64,000 nt of DNA, taken from assembly GCF_965279545.1 (NCBI RefSeq), contig NZ_OZ257250.1, positions 558,001 through 622,000 of the forward strand, written 5' to 3'. The notes under the pieces were generated by a model. The model had not been told where the DNA came from. It was given only the letters and a program-made list of their open reading frames with translations, and made no database searches. The stretch's first letter is position 1, and each line of letters starts with the position of its first letter. The DNA comes from Methylibium sp965279545. Lineage in GTDB: Bacteria > Pseudomonadota > Gammaproteobacteria > Burkholderiales > Burkholderiaceae_C. Position numbers and translations under genes: made by a program. Shown one piece after another: positions 40,862 to 49,571 of this stretch.

Positions 40862-41071
40862 ATGAGTTCATTGGCCCTTGACCTTTCCCGCACTCTGGCC
40901 ACCGCCGTCGTGACCGCTGCCGCGCTGGCCGGCTGCGCCGGCAGCGCCTGCCGCGCGCGCTGCAGCACTTCCGCGAGCGCTTGCAGCGGCAAGAAATGCG
41001 GGGCTTGCGGCGCGAAGAAGTGCGGGGCTTGCGCGGCCAAGAAGTGCGGTGCCTGCGGCGCCAAGAAATAG
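40862..41071 (+). CDS. Small cysteine-repeat protein with KKCGAC repeats
   Basis: A 69-residue protein. An N-terminal hydrophobic segment (LATAVVTAAALAGCAGSAC) gives either a signal peptide or a lipobox (LAGC). The rest is almost only K, C, G and A: three KKCGAC units plus further Cys. The shape recalls small secreted Cys-rich peptides such as the HvfA/BufA copper-binding RiPP precursors, but no DUF692 partner enzyme is adjacent, so that is not claimed. It may bind metal or arsenic thiol-wise. GGAGACTTCC precedes the ATG. Confidence 0.7.
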   Translation: MSSLALDLSRTLATAVVTAAALAGCAGSACRARCSTSASACSGKKCGACGAKKCGACAAKKCGACGAKK

Positions 41072-41109
41072 TCGGTTGAGCGATCGCGCGACCGCACAAC
41101 TGCCCACCC

Positions 41110-41823
41110 ATGCGATTGCCGCTGCGCGGCCTCAGCGACACCGAACTGCTGCGCACTCATCACGCCGCGAGAATCTGCCTGGACAGCTTCGGCCGCGCCA
41201 CCCGGCGGCATGGCTCGCTGACCCAGAGCTGGGTGGCGGGCGCGAGCGTGGTGGCACTCGAACACTACCCCGAAGGCGGCGTGGTGGACCGCGGCCGCGG
41301 CTCGCAATTCTTCTATCACAGCCACCGCGCGGGCGATGCCGAACACGGCCACCTGCACCTGTTCTGGCATGCCACACGCAGAGGCCGGCGGCGCTACCTC
41401 GGCCTGCCCGGAGCCCCAGGTCGAGACGACTGGAAACGCAGTGCACCGAGTCATCTGATCGCCATCGGCCTGGATGCCCGCGGCCTGCCGGTGAGCATCT
41501 TCAGCGTCAACCATTGGGTCGCCGACGGCCACTGGTTCGATGCCGAAACCACGCTCGGGATGGTTCGGCGCTTCGAGCTGAAAGGAATCGCCGGCCATGC
41601 CGACTCATGTGATTGGCTGACCGCTTTTGTGCGGCTGTATGAACCCGTCATCGGCCAGGTGCTGCGCTCGCGCGACCGCCGGATCGGCGCGCGGCCTTGC
41701 CCGGCGGCAGCGCTGAACGACCGACGGATCGAAGTGGTCAGCGTGGCGGGCCTGGACTGGCTTGCCGACCTGAACCGCATCGACCACGAACTGAAACGCC
41801 GCGGCTTGGCACCTGTCACATGA
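41110..41823 (+). CDS. DUF6969-type hypothetical protein
   Basis: A 237-residue soluble protein of unknown function. The His/Tyr-rich core EHYPEGGVVDRGRGSQFFYH and EHGHLHLFWHA matches what I recall of DUF6969 proteins; the clustered His residues suggest a metal site. The C-terminal half contains NHWVADGHWFDAE. It lies 38 bp after the Cys-repeat gene. Its stop overlaps the response-regulator start by ATGA, so it is translationally coupled to the two-component system. Confidence 0.7.
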   Translation: MRLPLRGLSDTELLRTHHAARICLDSFGRATRRHGSLTQSWVAGASVVALEHYPEGGVVDRGRGSQFFYHSHRAGDAEHGHLHLFWHATRRGRRRYLGLPGAPGRDDWKRSAPSHLIAIGLDARGLPVSIFSVNHWVADGHWFDAETTLGMVRRFELKGIAGHADSCDWLTAFVRLYEPVIGQVLRSRDRRIGARPCPAAALNDRRIEVVSVAGLDWLADLNRIDHELKRRGLAPVT

Positions 41824-42593
41824 CCCTCACCACGCAGCCAGGATCTTCCACCCGTTCAGCCGCAGATGCGACCGAACGGGCCGCGCGCTGCATCCTCGTG
41901 ATCGAGGACGAGCGCGACATCGCCGAACTGATCGCGCTGCATCTGACGGACCTGCCGGCTCAAATCACTTTGGCCAACGACGGTCCGGGCGGCTTGCAAC
42001 TGGCCTTGCAGCGGCACTGGGACGCCATCGTGCTCGACATCCGCCTGCCGGGGCTGAACGGCCTGGATCTCTGTCGCGAAGTGCGTGCGCAAACCTCCCA
42101 TGTGCCGATCCTGATGCTGACCGCGCGCAGCGGCGAGCTCGACCGCGTGTTGGGCCTTGAGTTGGGTGCCGACGACTACCTGACCAAACCCTTCAGCGTG
42201 CTGGAGCTGCAGGCGCGCGTGAAGGCCTTGCTGCGGCGCTCTGCCGTCACCGCGGCACGCACGGCGGAGGCGGTGGCGCAGGCGCCTACGCGCGTCGAAC
42301 AAGGCCGCTTGAGCGTGGACCGGACGCAGCGCCGGGCCTGGCTGAGCGGCGCCGAGATCGTTCTCACGCCGCGCGAGTTCGATCTGCTGTGGCACTTTGT
42401 GCAGCACCCCGGCCGCGTGTTCACCCGCACCGAGCTGCTGGCTGACGTGTGGGGCCATGGCCACGATGGTTACGACCACACGGTCAACAGCCACATCAAC
42501 CGGCTGCGCAGCAAGCTCGGCGACGAGCGCGCGGAGGCGGCCTTCATCCACACGGTGTGGGGTGTGGGCTACCGCTTCGAGGTGGCGCCGTGA
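41820..42593 (+). CDS. OmpR/PhoB-family response regulator
   Basis: A 257-residue regulator. The receiver domain (residues ~25-140) has the acidic pair EDERD, phospho-acceptor Asp in IVLDIRLPGLNG, MLTARSG and the switch Lys in LTKPF. The C-terminal winged helix (160-257) has LTPREFDLLWHFVQHPGRVFTR and HTVNSHINRLRSKL. It starts on ATGA with DUF6969; the next gene is its kinase. It is the best candidate to bind the 11-bp direct repeats found at operators A-D. The signal is unknown. Confidence 0.93.
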   Translation: MTLTTQPGSSTRSAADATERAARCILVIEDERDIAELIALHLTDLPAQITLANDGPGGLQLALQRHWDAIVLDIRLPGLNGLDLCREVRAQTSHVPILMLTARSGELDRVLGLELGADDYLTKPFSVLELQARVKALLRRSAVTAARTAEAVAQAPTRVEQGRLSVDRTQRRAWLSGAEIVLTPREFDLLWHFVQHPGRVFTRTELLADVWGHGHDGYDHTVNSHINRLRSKLGDERAEAAFIHTVWGVGYRFEVAP

Positions 42594-44113
42594 GGCCGGC
42601 GCGGCAGCAGAAGTGGTCTGCCATGTGGCGTCGTCTGCACGTGCGCGCGGCGCTTGTGGCTGCACCGCTGTTGTTGGGCCTGGGTGCGGTGATGTACTTC
42701 CTGCTGCAGCACTACAGCGCGCAGGCGGCTCTCGAAGCCGGGCAGCGCATGAACCTCGGGCTGGCGCGCTACATCGTCGAGCACCAGCCGCCCGGCCTGA
42801 TCAACTCCGCGGGCCGGCCGGACAAGGGCCTGGTGAAGGAATTGGCCGTGCAAGTGATGGCGATCAACCCGTCGGTCGAGTTGTATCTTCTGGACACCAA
42901 CGGCCGCGTTCTGGCCCACGCGCTGGAAGGTCTGCGGGGGCCGGATCCGGTGGGCGTGCAGGTCGACATGGCACCGATGCGCCGCTTGCTGAGCGCTGAG
43001 AACGATGCCGGCGTGCTGCTGCCGGTGCTGGGCACAGACCCGCGCAGCCCGGCCCGCGCCAACATCTTCTCGGTGTGGGCCATTGCACCGCCCGGGGGCG
43101 GCATGGGCTACCTCTACGTCGTGCTCAACGGCAGCGCGGCCCAGGGCGTTGCGGCCGGCCTTGGCAACTCCGGCGCGCTGCGTGCGATGGCCATCGGTGC
43201 TGCACTGTCCACGCTGTTGGCGGCTGCCGTGCTGTGGCTCGCGTGGCGGCACCTGACCCGCCCGCTGCGACAGCTCACCGACGAGCTGAAGTCGTTCCGC
43301 GACGATGGCGACGCCGGCGCACAGAGTGAATCCGGCGACGAGATCGGCGTGCTGCGAAACGCTGTGCAGACCCTGCGGCAACGCATCGCACAGCAGTTCC
43401 AGCGGCTCGAAGACAGCGACCGGCAGCGCCGCGAACTGGTGAGCAACATCTCGCACGATCTGCGCACACCCCTGTCCAGCATCCAGGGTTATGTCGAGAC
43501 CGTGCTGTTGCGCGGCGAGGCGATTGACGCACCGACGCGCGCTGCCCACTTGCGCACCGCGCTGCGCCACGTCGATCTGCTAGGTAAGCGCATTGCCGAC
43601 CTGTTCGAACTGTCCAAGCTCGACGCCGGCCGGATCGAGCCCAGGCAAGAGATGTTCTGCCTGGCCGAATTGCTGCAGGACGTGGTGCAGAACTACCGGC
43701 TCGCTGCCGAGCGGCGCGGCGTGTCGCTCAGCCTGGCGGCCGGCAGCCACATGAAGGCCAAGGTGTTGGCCGACATCGCCATGATCGAGCGCGTGCTCCA
43801 GAACCTGGTCGACAACGCGCTGCGCTACACGGCTTCGGGTGGCACGGTGGTGCTGGCCATCGAGAACCACGGGGCATTCATGCAGATCAGCGTGAGTGAC
43901 ACCGGCCGCGGCATCGAGACGAACCACCTGCCGCACATCTTCGAGCGCTACTGGCGGGCCTCCGACGCCGAGGAGGCCGGCGCATCGACCAGTTCAGGGC
44001 TGGGCCTAGCGATCGTGAAACGAATCCTGGACCTGCACGGCAGCGTGGTGCGGGTGCACTCGGAATTGAAACGCGGCACACGCTTCGAGTTCTTGCTGCC
44101 GCAGGCTGCTTGA
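42590..44113 (+). CDS. Membrane sensor histidine kinase, partner of the island response regulator
   Basis: About 507 residues from GTG 42590 (GTGA overlap with the regulator); an ATG at 42623 is the alternative. Membrane helix 1 (AALVAAPLLLGLGAVMYFLL) and helix 2 (ALRAMAIGAALSTLLAAAVLWLA) flank a periplasmic sensor of about 140 residues. Then come HAMP, HisKA (VSNISHDLRTPLSSI), and HATPase (LVDNALRYT, DTGRGIE, SSGLGLAIVKR). The sensor domain has no Cys pair or other obvious arsenic site. It probably responds to a periplasmic signal controlling the island. Confidence 0.92.
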   Translation: MRPARQQKWSAMWRRLHVRAALVAAPLLLGLGAVMYFLLQHYSAQAALEAGQRMNLGLARYIVEHQPPGLINSAGRPDKGLVKELAVQVMAINPSVELYLLDTNGRVLAHALEGLRGPDPVGVQVDMAPMRRLLSAENDAGVLLPVLGTDPRSPARANIFSVWAIAPPGGGMGYLYVVLNGSAAQGVAAGLGNSGALRAMAIGAALSTLLAAAVLWLAWRHLTRPLRQLTDELKSFRDDGDAGAQSESGDEIGVLRNAVQTLRQRIAQQFQRLEDSDRQRRELVSNISHDLRTPLSSIQGYVETVLLRGEAIDAPTRAAHLRTALRHVDLLGKRIADLFELSKLDAGRIEPRQEMFCLAELLQDVVQNYRLAAERRGVSLSLAAGSHMKAKVLADIAMIERVLQNLVDNALRYTASGGTVVLAIENHGAFMQISVSDTGRGIETNHLPHIFERYWRASDAEEAGASTSSGLGLAIVKRILDLHGSVVRVHSELKRGTRFEFLLPQAA

Positions 44114-44139
44114 CTTGAACGCTGCCCATCCGGCGCGCC

Positions 44140-44193
44140 TGAATCGAAACGTGATGGATGCGTGAGGACTTGCGCGCCGATTGCCCATCCAAT
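44140..44193 (+). promoter_or_regulatory. Island operator B and promoter (arsS operon)
   Basis: GTGATGGATGC and GTGAGGACTTG (44151-44172) are consecutive 11-bp units, preceded by a looser CTGAATCGAAAC. Fifteen bp later is TCCAAT (44188-44193), 4/6 to TATAAT. The 14-mer GTGAGGACTTGCGC is identical to one in operator A. The arsS ATG lies 36 bp downstream. Confidence 0.65.
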
Positions 44194-44229
44194 GGCCCGA
44201 CCATCCCCCAGCCCAAGCACCTGCCCTTT

Positions 44230-45219
44230 ATGCACCCGACGCTCCCCCTGCTCGCGAAGACAGACTTCCCGCCCCTGCGCCGAGCGAGGCTCGAAACACT
44301 CCAGGTCAACCTGGGCTACCGTTGCAATCAGAGCTGTCTGCATTGCCATGTCAATGCAGGCCCGAACCGCACCGAGATGATGGATGGCGCCCATGTTGAC
44401 CTGGTGCTCGAGGTGCTGCGCACACGTCGGATACAGACCCTGGATCTGACCGGTGGCGCGCCCGAGCTCAACAGCCACTTCAGGCGCCTTGTCAGCGCTG
44501 CGCGCCGCGAAGGCGTCAAGGTGATCGATCGTTGCAACCTGACCATTCTGTCCGAGCCAGGGCAGGAAGGCCTAGCCGAATTCCTGACCGCCCACGGCGC
44601 TGAAATCATTGCCTCGCTGCCGTGCTATTCAGTGGACAACGTCGATCGCCAGCGCGGTGATGGCGTCTTTGAACGCAGCATCGACGCGCTGCGCGCGCTC
44701 AACGCCCTGGGCTATGGCAACCCGGGCTCGGGCCTGGTGCTCAACTTGGTCTACAACCCTCAAGGCGCCTCGCTGCCGCCGCCGCAAATGAGCCTGGAAG
44801 CCGATTACAAGCGTGAACTCGGCGCGCGCTTCGGTATCGGCTTCAACCACCTTTTTGCGCTGACCAATATGCCGATACAGCGCTTTGGCAGCACGCTCAT
44901 ATCCAAGCACGGCTTTCAGGCCTACATGGCCTTGCTCAAATCGGCCTACCGCAGCGATAACCTTGGCACCGTGATGTGCAACTCGATGCTCAGTGTCGAT
45001 TGGCAGGGCGATCTCTACGATTGCGACTTCAACCAGATGCTCGGATTGCCCGCGCGGCTGAACGGCCACACCCGCCCACACCTGCGCGATCTGCTGCTGC
45101 ACGACGCTGCTGGCGAGTCGATTCGTGTGGCCGATCACTGCTACGGCTGCACCGCGGGCCAGGGCAGCAGTTGTGGGGGCGCGCTCAAGGCCGCAGCCAC
45201 GAGCGTGGCGGCGGCGTGA
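44230..45219 (+). CDS. arsS: Arsenosugar-biosynthesis radical SAM protein ArsS
   Basis: A 329-residue radical SAM enzyme. The cluster motif is NLGYRCNQSCLHCHVNAGP near residue 35, followed by DLTGGAPELN and DRCNLTIL. The C-terminal Cys-rich part ends DHCYGCTAGQGSSCGGA, the ArsS signature (some relatives have selenocysteine; here all are Cys codons). In the known pathway ArsS joins a deoxyadenosyl group from SAM to dimethylarsenic, giving the first arsenosugar nucleoside. The start is the ATG before HPTLPLL. It is first gene of the 11-gene operon; its stop overlaps the next start (TGATG). Confidence 0.93.
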   Translation: MHPTLPLLAKTDFPPLRRARLETLQVNLGYRCNQSCLHCHVNAGPNRTEMMDGAHVDLVLEVLRTRRIQTLDLTGGAPELNSHFRRLVSAARREGVKVIDRCNLTILSEPGQEGLAEFLTAHGAEIIASLPCYSVDNVDRQRGDGVFERSIDALRALNALGYGNPGSGLVLNLVYNPQGASLPPPQMSLEADYKRELGARFGIGFNHLFALTNMPIQRFGSTLISKHGFQAYMALLKSAYRSDNLGTVMCNSMLSVDWQGDLYDCDFNQMLGLPARLNGHTRPHLRDLLLHDAAGESIRVADHCYGCTAGQGSSCGGALKAAATSVAAA

Positions 45220-47384
45220 TGACCGCGCTTTCCAAACACCGTCGGTGGCTCGGCATCGTGCTGGTCGCATTGGCTGCTTTGGTGGCCTATCGTTACTTCG
45301 GCCTTGGCAAGCTGCTCACGCTCGACGCGCTCAAGGGCAGCCGCGAAACGCTCGGGGCGCTCTACCAGAACCGGCCGGTCACCGCGGTCGCCGTGTATTT
45401 CGCCATCTATGTGCTTGCGGCTGCACTGTCGTTTCCCGGTGCGACGATCCTCACGCTCGCGGCGGGCGCCATGTTCGGGCTGGGCCTGGGGCTTGTCGTT
45501 GTCTCGTTTGCTTCCAGCGTGGGGGCGCTGCTGGCGTTTCTGGCCGCTCGCTACCTGCTGCGCGACGGCGTGCAATCGCGCTTCGGCAAAGTGCTCGCAC
45601 CCGTCAACGACGGAATGCGGCGCGACGGCGCCTTCTACCTGTTCACACTGAGGTTGCTGCCGGTGTTTCCGTTCTTCGTGGTCAACCTGCTGGCGGGCCT
45701 GACCCCGATCAGCGCTGCCCGCTTCTACCTGGTCAGCCAGCTCGGCATGCTGGCGGGCACGGCGGTGTACGTGAACGCCGGCACGCAGCTCGCCAGCATC
45801 CAGACATCCGCCGACATTCTTTCGCCCGGGCTGCTGCTGAGCTTTGTGCTGTTGGGCGTGTTCCCGCTCATGGCCAAGGCGGTCTTGGCCGCGATCAACC
45901 GCCGCAAGGTGTACGCAAAGTGGCCGAAGCCTCGGCGCTTTGATCGAAACCTGGTCGTCATCGGTGCGGGAGCCGGGGGATTGGTCACTGCCTACATTGC
46001 CGCCGCCGTGAAGGCCAAAGTAACGCTGGTCGAAGACCACAAGATGGGCGGCGATTGCTTGAACTTCGGCTGCGTGCCGAGCAAGGCACTGATCCGCTCG
46101 GCCAAGCTCGCCAAGCAGATCGAGAAGGTCGAATCGCTGGGCCTGCGCAACGCCTCCGGTCGCGTTGATTTCGCAGCCGTGATGGCGCGGGTGCAGCGCG
46201 TGGTGGGCGACATCGCGCCGCACGACTCGGTTGAACGCTACACCGGGCTCGGTGTCGATGTGGTGCAAGGCCATGCACGCATCAGCTCGCCGTGGAGCGT
46301 GGAGATCACCGCAGCCGACGGACTGCGGCAGACGCTGACGACGAAGAACATCGTCATTGCCGCCGGCGCCCGGCCCTTCGTGCCGCCCATTCCGGGGCTG
46401 GCGGAGGTGGGCTGCCTCACGTCGGACACGGTCTGGGGCCTGACCGCATGCCCCCGGCGGCTGCTGGTGCTCGGTGGCGGGCCGATCGGCTGCGAGCTGG
46501 CGCAGAGTTTTGCGCGCCTGGGTGCGCAAGTCACGCAGGTCGAAATGCTGGCGCGGCTGATGGCGCGGGAAGACCCGGAGGTGGCCGAGCTGGTGGCCGA
46601 TTCGTTGCGCAGCGATGGCGTGGTGGTGCTGACCGGTCACCAGGCGTTGCGCTGCGAACAGGCTGACGGCATCAAGCGCCTGATCGTCCGAAAGGGCGAG
46701 GTCGAGCAGGCCATCGAGTTCGATGTGCTGCTGTGCGCCGTGGGTCGCAGTGCGCGCGTCGAAGGCTACGGCCTGGAAGAACTCGGCATCCCGCTCACGC
46801 CGCGCAAAACCATTGCCACCGACGCCTGGCTGCGCACGCGCTACCCCAACATCTACGCCGTGGGCGACGTGGCTGGACCTTACCAGCTGACACACGCTGC
46901 CGCGCACCAGGCCTGGTATGCGGCGGTCAACGCGCTGTTCGGCCGCTTCAAGCGCTTCAAGGCCGACTACTCGGTGATGCCCTGGACCACATTCACTGAC
47001 CCGGAGGTCGCGCGCGTCGGTCTGTCGGAGACTGAAGCCCGCGAGCAGGGCATCGCCGTCGAAGTGACTCGCTACGACCTCGACGATCTCGACCGTGCCA
47101 TTGCCGACGGCACGGCGCATGGTTTCATCAAGGTGCTTACCGTGCCGGGCAAGGACAAGATCCTCGGCGTGACCATCGTCGGCGAGCATGCTGGCGACCT
47201 GCTTGCCGAATACGTTCTGGCGATGAAACACGGCCTGGGGCTGAACAAGATCCTCGGCACCATCCATACCTACCCGACGCTCGCCGAGGCCAACAAGTAC
47301 GCCGCCGGCGCGTGGAAGCGCGCGCATGCCCCGCAGCGGCTGCTGGCCTGGGTCGAGCGCTTTCATACCTGGGAACGAACATGA
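45219..47384 (+). CDS. TVP38/TMEM64 membrane protein fused to FAD/NAD disulfide oxidoreductase
   Basis: A 721-residue fusion. The N-terminal ~235 residues are a TVP38/TMEM64 (DedA-like) membrane domain with several helices (AALSFPGATILTLAAGAMFG, LRLLPVFPFFVVNLLAGLTPI). The C-terminal 480 residues are a class I flavoprotein disulfide reductase: VVIGAGAGGLV, redox Cys pair GGDCLNFGCVPSKA, second Rossmann GGGPIGCELA, VGDVAG, and the dimer domain with HTYPTLAEAN. The position of the second His in the lipoamide-dehydrogenase HxHPT motif is Tyr. It resembles MerA/Lpd but lacks the MerA C-terminal Cys pair. The substrate is unknown; it overlaps arsS and the DUF547 gene. Confidence 0.88.
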   Translation: MTALSKHRRWLGIVLVALAALVAYRYFGLGKLLTLDALKGSRETLGALYQNRPVTAVAVYFAIYVLAAALSFPGATILTLAAGAMFGLGLGLVVVSFASSVGALLAFLAARYLLRDGVQSRFGKVLAPVNDGMRRDGAFYLFTLRLLPVFPFFVVNLLAGLTPISAARFYLVSQLGMLAGTAVYVNAGTQLASIQTSADILSPGLLLSFVLLGVFPLMAKAVLAAINRRKVYAKWPKPRRFDRNLVVIGAGAGGLVTAYIAAAVKAKVTLVEDHKMGGDCLNFGCVPSKALIRSAKLAKQIEKVESLGLRNASGRVDFAAVMARVQRVVGDIAPHDSVERYTGLGVDVVQGHARISSPWSVEITAADGLRQTLTTKNIVIAAGARPFVPPIPGLAEVGCLTSDTVWGLTACPRRLLVLGGGPIGCELAQSFARLGAQVTQVEMLARLMAREDPEVAELVADSLRSDGVVVLTGHQALRCEQADGIKRLIVRKGEVEQAIEFDVLLCAVGRSARVEGYGLEELGIPLTPRKTIATDAWLRTRYPNIYAVGDVAGPYQLTHAAAHQAWYAAVNALFGRFKRFKADYSVMPWTTFTDPEVARVGLSETEAREQGIAVEVTRYDLDDLDRAIADGTAHGFIKVLTVPGKDKILGVTIVGEHAGDLLAEYVLAMKHGLGLNKILGTIHTYPTLAEANKYAAGAWKRAHAPQRLLAWVERFHTWERT

Positions 47385-48232
47385 CGAACCGCATATCCAT
47401 CTCCCTCAGGCGTCGCACCTGGCTTGCCGCCGGGGTTGCTTCCGGCGTTGCAATCGCGCTGCCGGTGGCGCATGCCCAACCGGCCTTCGACCACAGCCAC
47501 ACCGCCTGGACTTCGCTGCTGAAGAAGCATGTGGTGCTGATCGACGGCGGCAAGGCCACGCAGCTGCGCTATGCCGGCATGGCACGGGACCGGGCTGCGC
47601 TCAAGGCCTACCTCGGCGCGTTGGCCTCGGTCAACGCGCCGACCTTCGACGCCTTCAGTAAGCCGCAGCAGATGGCCTTCCTGATCAACGCCTACAACGC
47701 GCACACCATCGAGCTGATCCTCACTGGCTATCCCAAGCTGTCCTCCATCAAGGACCTGGGCAGCCTGATCCAGTCGCCGTGGAAGAAGAAGATCGTGCCG
47801 CTGCTGGGTGGCACGCTCTCGCTCGACGGCATCGAGCAGGACATGCTGCGCCAGCGAGGGCGCTACGACGACCCGCGCATCCATTTCGCCGCCAACTGCG
47901 CGTCCATCGGCTGTCCGCCCTTGCGCGAGGAAGCTTATGTGGCCGAGCGCCTTGATGCGCAGCTCGACGAGCAGGCCCTGCGCTTCATGTCCGACCGCAG
48001 TCGCAACCGCTGGAATGCCGCCAAGGCCAAGCTCGAGGTGTCGAAGATATTCGACTGGTACGGCGAGGACTTCAAGCTCGGCCACCACGGCATCGCCTCG
48101 ACGGCAGCGTTCTATGCCCGCTTCGCGGATCAACTCGCAGACGCGCCGGCAGCCCGCGAACGAATCCGCAAGCAAGACACCGGCGTGGCGTACCTCGACT
48201 ACGACTGGAAGCTCAACGACGCGACGCGATGA
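47381..48232 (+). CDS. Exported DUF547-domain protein
   Basis: A 283-residue protein with a twin-arginine-like signal (RRRTWLAAGVASGVAIALPVAHAQP). The DUF547 core shows QQMAFLINAYNAHTIELIL, SPWKKKIVPLLGGTLSLDGIE, HFAANCASIGCPPLREEAY and SKIFDWYGEDF. The family's biochemical function is not settled; it may be a papain-like fold. It is coupled by ATGA overlap to both neighbours, inside the arsenosugar operon, where DUF547 genes are recurrent companions. Confidence 0.88.
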   Translation: MTNRISISLRRRTWLAAGVASGVAIALPVAHAQPAFDHSHTAWTSLLKKHVVLIDGGKATQLRYAGMARDRAALKAYLGALASVNAPTFDAFSKPQQMAFLINAYNAHTIELILTGYPKLSSIKDLGSLIQSPWKKKIVPLLGGTLSLDGIEQDMLRQRGRYDDPRIHFAANCASIGCPPLREEAYVAERLDAQLDEQALRFMSDRSRNRWNAAKAKLEVSKIFDWYGEDFKLGHHGIASTAAFYARFADQLADAPAARERIRKQDTGVAYLDYDWKLNDATR

Positions 48233-48906
48233 TCCTGCGACTGTCCATCGTCGTGCCGGCGCTCGACGAAGCCGGCCTCATCGCCGCGACGCTGGCCGCG
48301 CTGGCGCCGCTGCGTGCGCTCGGTCACGAGGTGATCGTGGTCGACGGTGGCAGCCGCGACGGCACGCTGGCGCTGTGCCAGGGTCGGGCCGATGCGGCCT
48401 TCATCGCCCCGCGTGGCCGCGCGCGCCAGATGAATGCCGGCGCGGCCCGCGCGCGCGGCGACGTGTTGCTGTTCCTGCATGCCGATACGCTGCTGCCGGT
48501 GCATGCGGACGTCCTGGTCGCCGAAGCACTCCAGGGCGGTGCCTCCTGGGGCCGCTTCGATGTGCGTATCACCGGTCGATCGCTGATGCTCCCCGTCATC
48601 GCGGCCTTGATGAACCGGCGATCATGCTGGACCGGCATCGCCACCGGCGACCAGGCGATGTTCGTGCGACGTTCGGTGTTTGAATGCCTGGGCGGCTTCG
48701 CAGACCTGTCGCTGATGGAAGACGTCGACCTCTCGCGGCGTCTGCGTGCGCAGGGTGCGCCGGCCTGCTTGCGAGAACGTGTTGTCACCTCCGGTCGGCG
48801 CTGGGAGGCACACGGCGTGTGGCGTACGACCTGGCTGATGTGGCGGCTGCGCTGGTGCCACTGGCGTGGCGTGCCCGCCGATGAACTCGCGAAGGCCTAC
48901 CGATGA
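48229..48906 (+). CDS. Arsenosugar-type family 2 glycosyltransferase (TIGR04283-like)
   Basis: A 225-residue GT-A glycosyltransferase: LSIVVPALDEAGLIAATLAAL, VVDGGSRDGT, RGRARQMNAGAARARGDVLLFLHADT (DxD-like HAD) and ATGDQAMFVRRSVFECLGGF, ending in HWRGVPADELAKAYR. It matches the pattern of TIGR04283 enzymes assigned to arsenosugar loci. It probably transfers a sugar or glycerol-type group onto the arsenosugar intermediate; donor and acceptor are not known. ATGA overlaps on both sides. Confidence 0.87.
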   Translation: MILRLSIVVPALDEAGLIAATLAALAPLRALGHEVIVVDGGSRDGTLALCQGRADAAFIAPRGRARQMNAGAARARGDVLLFLHADTLLPVHADVLVAEALQGGASWGRFDVRITGRSLMLPVIAALMNRRSCWTGIATGDQAMFVRRSVFECLGGFADLSLMEDVDLSRRLRAQGAPACLRERVVTSGRRWEAHGVWRTTWLMWRLRWCHWRGVPADELAKAYR

Positions 48907-49571
48907 AAACGAGCTGCCCGGTCATTGTCATGGCCAAGGCGCCGGTGGCCGGTTTTGCGAAGACACGTCTCATCCCTGCGCTGGGTGCGCAGGGTGCGGC
49001 GGCACTGGCTGAATGCCTGATGGAGCATGCAATCGGCCAGGCGCTGGATGCGCGGCTGGGGCCGGTAGTTCTGTGCTGCGCCCCTGACATGAACCACCCC
49101 GCGCTGGCTCGCCACGCCGCCTGGCCCGGCATGACGCTGTCGGCCCAGGGCGAGGGCGATCTCGGCGCACGAATGGTGCGTGCCTTTGATCGCGTTCTGG
49201 CACGCACGGGCCGCGCGCTGATGATCGGCACCGATGCGCCGGCGCTCGATGCGGCAATGCTGGGCCGCGCCGCCGCGGCGCTGGACGACGCCGACGCGGT
49301 GTTCATCCCGGCAATCGATGGCGGTTATGCCTTGATCGGGCTGCGACGCGCGACGCCAACGCTGTTCAGCGGCATGGCCTGGAGCACGGCCCGTGTGATG
49401 GCCGACACACGAGAGCGGCTCGCAGCGGCCGGGCTGCGGCACGTCGAACTGCCACCGGTGGCCGACATCGACGAGCCTGTGGATCTGATCCACGTGCCAC
49501 CCGAATGGTGCTCGCGAGGACACGGCGCGGGCAGGTCACACCAGGTCTCGCCGCAGCGGGCGATGACATGA
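48903..49571 (+). CDS. Arsenosugar-type DUF2064 glycosyltransferase (TIGR04282-like)
   Basis: A 222-residue nucleotidyltransferase-like GT-A protein: VIVMAKAPVAGFAKTRLIPAL at the N-terminus, LMIGTDAPALDAAMLGRAAAAL and VFIPAIDGGYALIGLRR. These are hallmarks of the TIGR04282 family, which recurs next to TIGR04283 in arsenosugar clusters. The product of the pair is not defined from sequence. Overlaps neighbours by four bases at each end. Confidence 0.87.
   Translation: MKTSCPVIVMAKAPVAGFAKTRLIPALGAQGAAALAECLMEHAIGQALDARLGPVVLCCAPDMNHPALARHAAWPGMTLSAQGEGDLGARMVRAFDRVLARTGRALMIGTDAPALDAAMLGRAAAALDDADAVFIPAIDGGYALIGLRRATPTLFSGMAWSTARVMADTRERLAAAGLRHVELPPVADIDEPVDLIHVPPEWCSRGHGAGRSHQVSPQRAMT

Noticed and set aside
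45166..45180. Selenocysteine in ArsS
   Set aside because: Some relatives are selenoproteins, but the codons here in GCTAGQGSSCGGA are TGC/TGT cysteine codons with no in-frame TGA.
45141..47366. 741-codon minus-strand frame opposite the TVP38-flavoprotein gene
   Set aside because: Shadow of a conserved flavoprotein; no domain visible.
45950..47384. Mercuric reductase (merA)
   Set aside because: The redox motif fits the superfamily, but the heavy-metal domain and C-terminal Cys pair of MerA are missing and there are no mer neighbours.
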